A program made the translations under genes and the position numbers. A DNA stretch of 64,000 bases. Origin: CAYNFP01 sp964396655. Its GTDB lineage: Bacteria; Bacillota_I; Bacilli_A; RF39; UBA660. Of this stretch, positions 35,789 through 43,666 are shown in pieces. Position 1 is the stretch's first letter; the number at the start of each line of letters is the position of its first letter. The DNA is taken from the NCBI GenBank assembly GCA_964396655.1, contig CAYNFP010000004.1, positions 1 to 64,000 of the forward strand, written 5' to 3'. Under the pieces are notes generated by a model, which was not told where the DNA came from, did no database searches, and saw nothing but the letters and a program-made list of their open reading frames with translations.

Positions 35789-36100
35789 TTATAACCTAAT
35801 CATTAAAGCTTTAATATTTAAGGCAGTTAAATCATTTGCCTTTAATATAAAATCCAATAAATTTTGATTATAACTTTTAAAGTATTCAATAATTAAATTT
35901 TCAACTGATATTATTTCTTCTATTTCAAGTTCATTATCGACATTAATTGATATTTTCAATACTTTATATGTATTATCGTAAGTTTTTTTAAGAAAAATAT
36001 CAGTTATATTTTTAAATAACGTATACGTTTCAAATTGAAAAATATATCCTCCACTTTGAAAATCAATTTTCTTACCGACCATATAACCAAGTCTATCCAT
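35789..36100 (-). CDS. Hypothetical protein (103 aa)
   Basis: Not recognised. A small soluble protein beginning MDRLGYMVGKKIDFQSGGYIF, mostly beta in the first half and helical in the second, with many Ile/Leu/Asn. AGGAGG-like ribosome site upstream. Lies just upstream (in transcription order, downstream) of spoVS with its own spacing of about 85 bases. Confidence 0.55.
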   Translation of the reverse strand: MDRLGYMVGKKIDFQSGGYIFQFETYTLFKNITDIFLKKTYDNTYKVLKISINVDNELEIEEIISVENLIIEYFKSYNQNLLDFILKANDLTALNIKALMIRL

Positions 36101-36174
36101 AAATTAAAATTCCTCCTTTTTATCTTTCTTATAATATTATCATACATATTTTTCAAATACAATAAATTTCCAAA

Positions 36175-36197
36175 TAAAAAGAAGCTATTTAGCTTCT
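36175..36197 (-). terminator. Intrinsic terminator of spoVS
   Basis: Stem AGAAGCT / AGCTTCT with loop AAAT and a T-rich tail; the spoVS stop codon is inside the hairpin. Confidence 0.7.
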
Positions 36198-36448
36198 ACA
36201 ATTAATTTTATAGCTGTTCTTTCTTCTCCATTTATCATTACTTGCGCAAAAGCAGGAGTACAAATAAGATTAATTCCTAGTGGTGCCACATAACCTCTTG
36301 CTATCGCAATTGCCTTAATTGCTTGATTTAATGCTCCAGCTCCAACTGCTTGAACTTCACATATAATTTCATTTTCTCTAAATACATTTGCTATAGATCC
36401 CGCTACTTTTTGAGAGATGCTTTTACTAGATACTTTTATAATTTCCAT
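36185..36448 (-). CDS. spoVS: Stage V sporulation protein S
   Basis: An 87-residue protein matching SpoVS end to end: MEIIKVSSKSISQKVAGSIA, VQAVGAGALNQAIKAIAIAR, GYVAPLGINLICTPAF, and the closing GEERTAIKLIVEAK. In Bacillus SpoVS is an Alba-like nucleic-acid-binding protein needed for normal coat and cortex assembly. It can also occur in non-sporulating bacteria, but with sigK in the same window it supports sporulation. It is alone between a RelA/SpoT homologue and an unknown gene. Confidence 0.96.
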   Translation of the reverse strand: MEIIKVSSKSISQKVAGSIANVFRENEIICEVQAVGAGALNQAIKAIAIARGYVAPLGINLICTPAFAQVMINGEERTAIKLIVEAK

Positions 36449-36497
36449 AATTCACCTATTTAATAATATGAATTATAATTTAAAAAATTCTATATAT

Positions 36498-37946
36498 TTA
36501 TTTATCCCTTATTCTATCACAAAAATCTAATATCATTTTCTTTGCATATGTTGTTTGGACCTTATCAGCCCAATCTAATCTGGGGCCAAATGATAAATCA
36601 TTTGTTATTATCCTAACACGATCTTTATTTCTTAATGGATAATTTAATGGGACATATTCATCATTGACAATCGCTTCTACCATTGTGTTTCCAATATCAG
36701 GACCTAATTTATAAGCGAAATCAATCGGTGTTGAACCAACAGGGAGTTCTATTACTTCTCCTTTTGTAGTAAAAATATAAATATTAGGTAAAAATAATTC
36801 TTTTTTTATTTGAGCTACAAATTCGGAATTATCACTAAACATTTCGTTTATTTCAGTTAAAGATTTAAAAAATTGAAATTTACTACTTAAATCTTTTTGC
36901 ATAATATATCTTGCTTCGCCTTTATAAATATCCCAATAAGCAGTTATCCCAAACGAAGCAATTTTATCCATTTCAAATGTTCTTATTTGAGTTTGAATTA
37001 ATCTTTCGCCAGGCCCAAAAACTGTAGTATGTAAAGACTGATACATATTAGTTTTTGGATTACAAATATAATCTTTGAATCTTTCATTCATTGGCCTATA
37101 TTTAGAATGAACTAACATTAAAGTATAATAGCAACTTTTTATATCATCTACCATTATTTTTAAAGATAATAAATCATGGATATCACATAATTTTCGATTT
37201 TGTTGTAATTGCCTATATATTCCATAAATATTTTTTGTTCTCACCTTTATTTCAAAAGGAATATCTTCTTTAGATAATATTTCAGAAATATCCATTAATA
37301 TTTCGTTTAAACAAGCATCACTATCTTTTTTGATTTTTTCAAGTGTAGCTTCTATATCATAATATATATCAGGTTTTAGATATTTAAATGATAAATCTTC
37401 TAATATACTTTTTATCCTATAATTCCCTGTATAATAAGCAAGAGGTACAAATATTTCCATTGTTTCTAAAGCGTTCTCTTTTTGTTTAAATTCAGATTTA
37501 AATTGAAGAGTTTCCATATTATGAACTCTATCAGCTAATTTAATAACTATTATTCTCACATCAGTAATAATACTAGTAATAATCTTTCTAGTATTTGCTG
37601 AATTTTCATCTGTTTTGCTTGAAAAATTCATTTTACTTATTTTAGTTACCCCATCCACTAAATTAGCAACCGTCTCATTAAAGAGCGTAGCTATTTCTTC
37701 TATTGTAATACCAGTATCTTCTATAGCATCGTGCAAAATTCCAGCACAAAGAGTATCTTGATCAGCATGCATTTCTGCTAAAAAATAAGCAACATGAAGA
37801 GGATGAATAATATAAGGTTCTCCACTTTGACGCATTTGTCCCCTATGCAATTCTTCCGCTAAATCATAAGCTTTTTTAACAGCCTCAACAGCTTCTGGAT
37901 TATAAGAATTAACATAATCCAACAAAACATCAATTGTAATATCCAT
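36498..37946 (-). CDS. Short RelA/SpoT homologue (HD + synthetase + TGS)
   Basis: A 482-residue (p)ppGpp synthetase/hydrolase-like protein. The HD hydrolase domain has HRGQMRQSGEPYIIHPLHVA, GILHDAIEDT and KLADRVHNMETL. The synthetase domain has KTKNIYGIYRQ-type, HDLLSLKIMV, RFKDYICNPKTNMYQSLHT and QIRTFEM. A TGS domain (IYIFTTKGEVIELPVG) closes the protein. Family members are about 730 residues; the helical, zinc-finger and ACT domains are missing, and the stop is clean. Both catalytic parts look intact, so it may be constitutive or regulated differently. It follows a possible leader ORF and hairpin. Confidence 0.9.
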   Translation of the reverse strand: MDITIDVLLDYVNSYNPEAVEAVKKAYDLAEELHRGQMRQSGEPYIIHPLHVAYFLAEMHADQDTLCAGILHDAIEDTGITIEEIATLFNETVANLVDGVTKISKMNFSSKTDENSANTRKIITSIITDVRIIVIKLADRVHNMETLQFKSEFKQKENALETMEIFVPLAYYTGNYRIKSILEDLSFKYLKPDIYYDIEATLEKIKKDSDACLNEILMDISEILSKEDIPFEIKVRTKNIYGIYRQLQQNRKLCDIHDLLSLKIMVDDIKSCYYTLMLVHSKYRPMNERFKDYICNPKTNMYQSLHTTVFGPGERLIQTQIRTFEMDKIASFGITAYWDIYKGEARYIMQKDLSSKFQFFKSLTEINEMFSDNSEFVAQIKKELFLPNIYIFTTKGEVIELPVGSTPIDFAYKLGPDIGNTMVEAIVNDEYVPLNYPLRNKDRVRIITNDLSFGPRLDWADKVQTTYAKKMILDFCDRIRDK

Positions 37947-37964
37947 AAATACCTCCTACTAAAA

Positions 37965-37999
37965 TAAAAAAAACAGCCCAATTAAATAAAGGTTGTTTT
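37965..37999 (-). terminator. Hairpin between small ORF and RelA/SpoT gene
   Basis: Minus-strand stem AAACAACC / GGgCTGTT (one mismatch), then eight T. It lies directly after the small ORF at 38003 and before the RelA/SpoT start, so it is either that ORF's terminator or an attenuator. Confidence 0.6.
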
Positions 38000-38002
38000 T
38001 TA

Positions 38003-38071
38003 TCACACTAAATTATTTTTATTATTTCCATTAATCCAAAGAGAATATATTTTAGTTATATCATTTTTCAT
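38003..38071 (-). CDS. Possible 22-aa small ORF / leader peptide
   Basis: ATG with AGAGGAAG ribosome site 5 bases upstream, 22 codons encoding MKNDITKIYSLWINGNNKNN plus two residues, and a TGA just before a hairpin with U tail. The good ribosome site and hairpin suggest real translation. It could be a leader peptide for the RelA/SpoT gene or an independent small protein. No regulatory codon run (for example repeated His or Leu) is seen. Confidence 0.4.
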   Translation of the reverse strand: MKNDITKIYSLWINGNNKNNLV

Positions 38072-38183
38072 ACTATCTTCCTCTTAAAATTCAAAATATT
38101 TCATTAATAATATTACTTTTTTTAATTAAAGTCAACAGATATTTTATAACATTTTATAAATAAAATTAATTTTATTTTAAATT

Positions 38184-39053
38184 CTATATTTCACCTTCCT
38201 TGCAGCCCATTTTTATAAAGAAGTCATGATAAATTTTACTTCTAAAAATATCGTTAACAAATATGACTTTATGCCTATTATTAGTAATTTTATAATTTCC
38301 GTTATCTAATATTTCTGGACAACTAATTTCTTCTTCGTTAAACCAAGATTTATTTATTGAATATCCAATTACACTTATGTCCCATATCGTTTTTCCCATA
38401 CCAACTTCGTATTTCTTTTTAGTAGAAAACTCTTTTAATAAATACTTTCCAATTTCTCCTTTATTTTCTAAATAATGTTTTAATTCATATATAGTTGTTA
38501 CTAAATTAGAAGCAACATTTATGCATGGTATTATAACTAATTCAGCGCCAGAATTAAATACTGTTTGCACTGCCTTTATATCTTGTTTAAAGTTAAGCTC
38601 ATCATTGTGCTTGGTTAAAAACGAATTTCCACCCAGCCATATAATTTTTATTTTATCAATTATTTTTGGTTCTTTTTTAATAGCTATCCCTATATTAGTT
38701 AAAGCTCCAATCGCAAGAATAGTTGTTTTAACATTCTTATTAGCAATTTCTATTATTTTTTCTGCTGCTTCATTACTTTCTTCTGATTCCCAAAAATATT
38801 TTGTAGCGCCTTTATATACTTTATCTTTTCCATTATAATTTAACATATCCATTATTTTAATAGTTGTTAAATAACTTTCATTTGTTCCCTCTTCAATTGT
38901 ATTAGCCATTGAATATTTACTACCTGAAAAAGGCGCAATAGTGACAGCTTCTAAATTAAAATTATCTAATGATTTTAATAAATACGTTAATGCAAATTTA
39001 TCATCTATTTCATTTTCCATGTCTGTATCTAATATAATACTTTCTTTATTCAT
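38184..39053 (-). CDS. Nucleoside hydrolase (IunH-type)
   Basis: A 289-residue N-ribohydrolase that would split purine or pyrimidine nucleosides into base and ribose. The N-terminal Ca-binding motif reads IILDTDMENEIDDKFAL, a variant of DTDPGxDDAxA with extra residues, keeping the Asp cluster. TTILAIGALTNIGIAI and IKIIWLGGNSF match later family motifs. It overlaps the upstream 5'-nucleotidase gene by 8 bases, forming a nucleotide breakdown unit with the HD protein. Confidence 0.85.
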   Translation of the reverse strand: MNKESIILDTDMENEIDDKFALTYLLKSLDNFNLEAVTIAPFSGSKYSMANTIEEGTNESYLTTIKIMDMLNYNGKDKVYKGATKYFWESEESNEAAEKIIEIANKNVKTTILAIGALTNIGIAIKKEPKIIDKIKIIWLGGNSFLTKHNDELNFKQDIKAVQTVFNSGAELVIIPCINVASNLVTTIYELKHYLENKGEIGKYLLKEFSTKKKYEVGMGKTIWDISVIGYSINKSWFNEEEISCPEILDNGNYKITNNRHKVIFVNDIFRSKIYHDFFIKMGCKEGEI

Positions 39054-39627
39054 TTTTTAATTCACAAGCCTTTCTATATAAATCTTCCCAATTTTTTACA
39101 ACATTCTTAATTTTATCTTGACCAATATTATACTTTGTTTCCATTAAAAAACATTTAACATTAGCTTCTTCTAACATCATACAATTACTAACTATATCAT
39201 CAACAAAAAAATCAATTTGATTTTCTATGCAATAACTACTTTTATTTCTGGTTTCTGAAAATATTAACTTAGTATAATTAATATTATTTTCTTTTAACCA
39301 ATTTACAGTAACTTCAACTGGATTTTTATAATGAGGAAAAGTTCTATTAGTAATTAAGTAAATTTCATTACCAGCTTCTAATAATTTATCTATATAAGTT
39401 TTTGCTCCATCAATTAATTCTAAAGATTCTGCAATTCTTTCAATATTATCATTCATAAATTCATTAATTTCTTCTGCAGTCCAATCAAACATTCCATAAG
39501 ATATATATCTTGCTTTTGGATTAATAATTCCTGAATTTCTTTTGTTTTTATCTTCAATTAAAAATTCTTCTAAAAGTGCCTTATCAAAATTACTTATAAC
39601 ATTATCAATATCAAGTCCAATTCTCAT
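39046..39627 (-). CDS. HAD-superfamily 5'(3')-deoxyribonucleotidase-like phosphatase
   Basis: A 193-residue HAD phosphatase. Motif I is GLDIDNVISNF (DxD nucleophile), motif II YLITNRT, motif IV FFVDDIVSNC. The cap (IINPKARYISYGMFDWTAEE) resembles the NT5C/YorS nucleotidase family, which dephosphorylates nucleoside monophosphates. It shares one base (TAATG) with the HD protein upstream and overlaps the nucleoside hydrolase downstream, so the three are co-translated. Confidence 0.8.
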   Translation of the reverse strand: MRIGLDIDNVISNFDKALLEEFLIEDKNKRNSGIINPKARYISYGMFDWTAEEINEFMNDNIERIAESLELIDGAKTYIDKLLEAGNEIYLITNRTFPHYKNPVEVTVNWLKENNINYTKLIFSETRNKSSYCIENQIDFFVDDIVSNCMMLEEANVKCFLMETKYNIGQDKIKNVVKNWEDLYRKACELKNE

Positions 39628-40226
39628 TATTTACCTCCTAGTCTAAGAGTTATTTCAGGAAATAATTTATATACACTATAACCCAACATTGATTCTATTT
39701 GTGCTTTTAATTTAAATGCTTCCTCTATATGATAACGAGTATTAGAATGAATTCCTTTTCTTTTTAAAAGATCAATTAATCTTTCTTCAAGTAATAGAAA
39801 ATCCCCTGTACACATTAAATCACATAGATTAATTATTTTTTCATGTGTTGTGTATTCATGATTCTTAACAAAATCTTTTATAAAATCATATCTATAAATA
39901 TCTGGTTTAAATATACCTCCCGCAACACAATCTATATCATTATTTAAATAAGAATGAGTTAAACATATATTAGCATATTCTTCATCAAACCCAAGACCTC
40001 TAATTATTTCATATCCTCTAATATCATGACCACTAACACCATGAACTTTACCAATATCATGAATATATCCTAAAGTTCTTGCTTTATCAGCATCAATATT
40101 TAATCCCTGAGCTATTCTATAAGCTGCTTCTCCAACGCATTTAGGATGACAATAATAGTCTCTAAATCCTTCAACTTTATATTTCATCAATAAGTCTAAA
40201 GCAACTTCACTATTCATATTTCCCAT
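39627..40226 (-). CDS. HD-domain phosphohydrolase
   Basis: A 199-residue HD protein. Metal ligands are H in FRDYYCHPKCVG, HD in TLGYIHDIGKVHG, and H/D in LTHSYLNNDIDC and INLCDLMCTG. The ATG at 40226 has GGAGGG six bases upstream. It heads a three-gene overlapping unit (HD - nucleotidase - nucleoside hydrolase). A paralogue with the same motifs and length is at 56789. Substrate is unknown; a nucleotide or small phosphate is likely. Confidence 0.85.
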   Translation of the reverse strand: MGNMNSEVALDLLMKYKVEGFRDYYCHPKCVGEAAYRIAQGLNIDADKARTLGYIHDIGKVHGVSGHDIRGYEIIRGLGFDEEYANICLTHSYLNNDIDCVAGGIFKPDIYRYDFIKDFVKNHEYTTHEKIINLCDLMCTGDFLLLEERLIDLLKRKGIHSNTRYHIEEAFKLKAQIESMLGYSVYKLFPEITLRLGGK

Positions 40227-40310
40227 CAATAACCCTCCTTTTTTCTGTTACAAAAATATTATAATACTTTTTGTTATTAACATCAAGATAAAAACAAAAA
40301 AAATATTTGT

Positions 40311-41480
40311 TTATTGCTTTAATTTAAAATTGATATTATTTTTACATTTAAAATATGTAAAAATATATTGATAAATCATAGAACATATTTGCCCTATATA
40401 AGTGCAAAAAGCAGATGGTATAAATGAAGATATTATTCTTAAAATTCTTGATATAAAATAAATAAAATTATTTTTCTTATCATTTGAATTTATTTGTATA
40501 TAATTTAATTTTATTGCAATTATAGGATTTAATAATATGTCAATAATTTGAACCAATAAAAGAATTATTAAAATCTTAATATTTGGCTTAAAATACCAAT
40601 ATAATGATATATTCATTAAAAGTATTGTCAAAATAACAATTAATGTTAATTTATATGAGTTTTTTAAATGTTCTTTGTAATTAAAGTTATTTTTAGACAC
40701 ATCTATTTTAGTTGAAGTATCAATAGACGATAATACATCCCACTGGGCATCTGTTGTTAACCCCTCAAAATTTATGGCTTTCATATACTGTGCTCCATAT
40801 GAAAAACTATTAGAAAATCCAACACCATAGACCAAAAACATACTTATGTAACTCAATATACTGAACGATGTATATTTAATATTACTAACAAAATTTAATT
40901 CAAACTTTTTTAATTTAAAATGATTTAAAAATTCATACAATAAAATTAATGAATCCAAGCTTAAAGTTATTACAATAGATAATATTTCATTCTTCGTAAA
41001 CAAAGATAATAAAATTATTGAGAAAAAATTAGTTAAATTAAAAATTAAATTAATTTTATTAGATTCATTATTTTTTTTATTATAATATAGTCTTTGAGTT
41101 ATTAGTTGCATAACAAAACTAAAATAAAACCAAATCATTGAATAGATACAAAAGTTTTTATAAATATCTGGATTCATATTCATTATATTAATATATTTAT
41201 TTGCGTTAATTGCTAATAAAAAAGTAAATACTCCAATAATTAAAGTTCCAAACAACATATTTGAATATACAACGTTATCTTTTTTTAATTTAGCCTCTGT
41301 TATATTAGGCCCTACAGCAAATATATGAGTAAACAGCATATATATAAATTGTAATGGATAAGTTAAAGAAAAAACATCGGAAATATCTTTAGAAATTACA
41401 AAACCCAATATTAACCAAATTAATATCGGTAATATAGATATTAACAATGTATCTAAACTAATTTGTAATAATCTTTTCAT
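40311..41480 (-). CDS. Polytopic membrane protein, MATE-like
   Basis: A 389-residue protein with about ten to twelve membrane helices and short loops rich in Lys/Asn. The pattern, with an N-terminal LLIS...PLQFIYMLFTHIFAVGPNITEAKLKK segment and YGAQYMKAINFEGLTTDAQWDVL loop, resembles MATE/oligosaccharide-flippase transporters, though motif support is weak. GGGAG ribosome site. It follows a degraded MFS gene in the same direction. Substrate unknown. Confidence 0.6.
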   Translation of the reverse strand: MKRLLQISLDTLLISILPILIWLILGFVISKDISDVFSLTYPLQFIYMLFTHIFAVGPNITEAKLKKDNVVYSNMLFGTLIIGVFTFLLAINANKYINIMNMNPDIYKNFCIYSMIWFYFSFVMQLITQRLYYNKKNNESNKINLIFNLTNFFSIILLSLFTKNEILSIVITLSLDSLILLYEFLNHFKLKKFELNFVSNIKYTSFSILSYISMFLVYGVGFSNSFSYGAQYMKAINFEGLTTDAQWDVLSSIDTSTKIDVSKNNFNYKEHLKNSYKLTLIVILTILLMNISLYWYFKPNIKILIILLLVQIIDILLNPIIAIKLNYIQINSNDKKNNFIYFISRILRIISSFIPSAFCTYIGQICSMIYQYIFTYFKCKNNINFKLKQ

Positions 41481-41596
41481 GAATAACTCCCGTTTGATTT
41501 AATTGATGTTCTTTTATTTCATATAACTTATTGCATATTTTTTGAATATTTTATTATAAAATATAATACCACACTCATTGTTTAATCTTATTTTAA

Positions 41597-42765
41597 TTAT
41601 AGCACAATTTTATTTTTTAAAATATTATTTATAATAAATGATCTTAATACAAAACTTATTCCAAATATAATAAATGCTACACTTGTAAACTCCGGTATAA
41701 ATCGACATATTATAAAAACTATACCATATGCTATTATTCTACCTATATCGTAAAAGAATTGAATAGTCCATAAATAATCATTATTATTTTTAGATTCAGT
41801 TATATTATTTAAACACTCATAAGTAAGAGATGTACCAGTAATATCAGTAGTATCTACTCCTATTTCATTTAAGATAATATATAATATAATGAAAAATATA
41901 CTACTATAAAAAGAAACAAATATTGTTAATAAAAGAATAATAAAAGTAATTGGAATAACTATTTTACTAAAATTCTTTTTATTTACAAATTTCATATAAA
42001 ATATTGCTACTAATATTCCAATAAAATTACTTACTCCACTTATTGTACCCGATATAAATGTATCTAATAATTTAGAATATATTATAACTGTAGCAAGTTT
42101 TTCAGAAGCGCCATCTGTTGTGAATCCATCCAATATATTTTGAAATAATATTTTTTTATAAATTTTCTTGTTTTTTAGGGAATTAAAATACTTTTTTAAA
42201 TTTATTTTATTTACTTCTATTTCTACTTTATTTAAAAATAATGACATTGTAAAAACAATAAATGTTATTAACAATACAATTAAAAAGGAAGTTGAAAAAG
42301 ATGTTTCTTTGATAATTAGGCCTAATCCTAATGGCGCTAATATATAAACTAGATTCTCAGCTACTCTACATATAACAAAAAATTTTTTATAATTGCATTT
42401 TTCATTTATATTAAAAATAATTGTCTCATAACAAGTCCAATACATACTTATTGCAAAGTTATATAATAAAGCAAATAAATATATATAATTTACAATATTT
42501 TCTTTCATATAAAGTAATATTACAACATTAAGAAAATTTAAAAATATTCCTAATCTATAAAAAAATAAAATGTTTTTTGAATTAATTGTTTTAGAAAGAA
42601 AAAATCTATAAATTAAATTACTAGAACAATGAATAAGCCAAAATAATATTACTTTTGAAATATCTTTTGTTAAATTAAAAAATATAGACTTAAAAATATA
42701 TGTCCAAATATTTCTATTATTAATTTTGTGTGATGCAATATTATTAATTTTATATCATTTTTCAT
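41597..42765 (-). pseudogene. MFS-type transporter split by a -1 frameshift
   Basis: The frame from 42508 to 41597 encodes a 303-residue membrane protein that begins mid-protein. Upstream, an ATG at 42765 (GGTG ribosome site) starts MKNDIKLIILHHTKLIIEIF... and stops at 42670-42672, while the -1 frame reads on as FNLTKDISKVILFWLIHC... straight into the 303-residue part. Joining the frames gives about 389 residues, a full-length MFS size. The switch lies in a run of six T (42677-42682) within T TTT TTA, a canonical slippery heptamer. It may be an inactivated gene, a sequencing indel, or programmed frameshifting. Confidence 0.75.
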
Positions 42766-42808
42766 AAATATATCACCATAATGTTATTATAACATCTTTT
42801 TATTTATA

Positions 42809-42836
42809 AAAAATTCTCACATTTGTTTTGTGAGAA
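42809..42836 (-). terminator. Intrinsic terminator
   Basis: Stem TTCTCACA / TGTGAGAA with a T run, following the 240-residue membrane protein gene at 42863. Confidence 0.85.
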
Positions 42837-42862
42837 ATTATTTTATTCTAATAGTTTTTTAA

Positions 42863-43585
42863 TCACTTCTTTTTATTGGTTCTCTTTTTTCTTTTAGTTT
42901 GTTCAATATTTTTTACTATTTCATCTAATTCATCTACATTTTCATTAATACTTTTTAATTTTTTCATTTTTGGTTTTCTATCTTTTTTTATTTCATCAAA
43001 ATTTCCATTTAATACTCTTTCAAAAGTTTTTTCTTTTACTTGTGTGCAAATTATTAATTCAATAGAAGATATTAATCCAAATGTTAAGAAATAATATCCC
43101 ATCATTGATGTTTGAACTTCGCTTAAAGATCTATAAAAATTTTGAATAGTTAATATAGATAAGAATAACAATAATATTATACTAATTGATCTTAAAATCC
43201 AAAATTGATTTTCTAGTTTTTTCATTTTATTGGTATGATATATTTTATTAAATGATTCTAAAACAACAAATATTAAGAAACCTGTTCCTAATGTAAAAGG
43301 TATCTTCGTAAATTCTGATATAAATAAATAAGAAGCTGTAATTATATTTATTAATGAGAAAAATAATAATTCATAATCTTTCTTTTCTTCATGAGCCCAA
43401 AAATATCCCACTATTCCAAAAAATGCTAATATATAAAATAATACTGATGCATATAAAACCGGATTATTAAATCCCAAAGAAGGGAAAACCATACTTATTA
43501 TTCCAATAATAAACATAACTAAATAAGTTATTAACATCACTAAAATTTGCTTACTACTTTCTCCATTATTTTTCAAAATTAACAC
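42863..43585 (-). CDS. Unknown membrane protein (240 aa) with basic cytosolic tail
   Basis: About six membrane helices in residues 15-185 (for example ILVMLITYLVMFIIGIISMV), then a highly charged tail (residues 195-240) ending KRKKRTNKKK, with an Asp/Glu patch followed by a Lys/Arg cluster. No catalytic motif seen. It has its own ribosome site and terminator, so it is probably a single-gene unit between valS and the MFS gene. Function unknown. Confidence 0.7.
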   Translation of the reverse strand: MLILKNNGESSKQILVMLITYLVMFIIGIISMVFPSLGFNNPVLYASVLFYILAFFGIVGYFWAHEEKKDYELLFFSLINIITASYLFISEFTKIPFTLGTGFLIFVVLESFNKIYHTNKMKKLENQFWILRSISIILLLFLSILTIQNFYRSLSEVQTSMMGYYFLTFGLISSIELIICTQVKEKTFERVLNGNFDEIKKDRKPKMKKLKSINENVDELDEIVKNIEQTKRKKRTNKKK

Positions 43586-43638
43586 ACTCCTATTTCATAT
43601 ATAATTTTACAAATATAATTAGAGTTTGTCAATTCAAA

Positions 43639-43666
43639 AAAGAATTGTATAAAACTACAATTCTTT
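43639..43666 (-). terminator. Intrinsic terminator of valS
   Basis: Stem AAGAATTGTA / TACAATTCTT followed by T run; the valS stop codon is in the hairpin. Confidence 0.8.
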
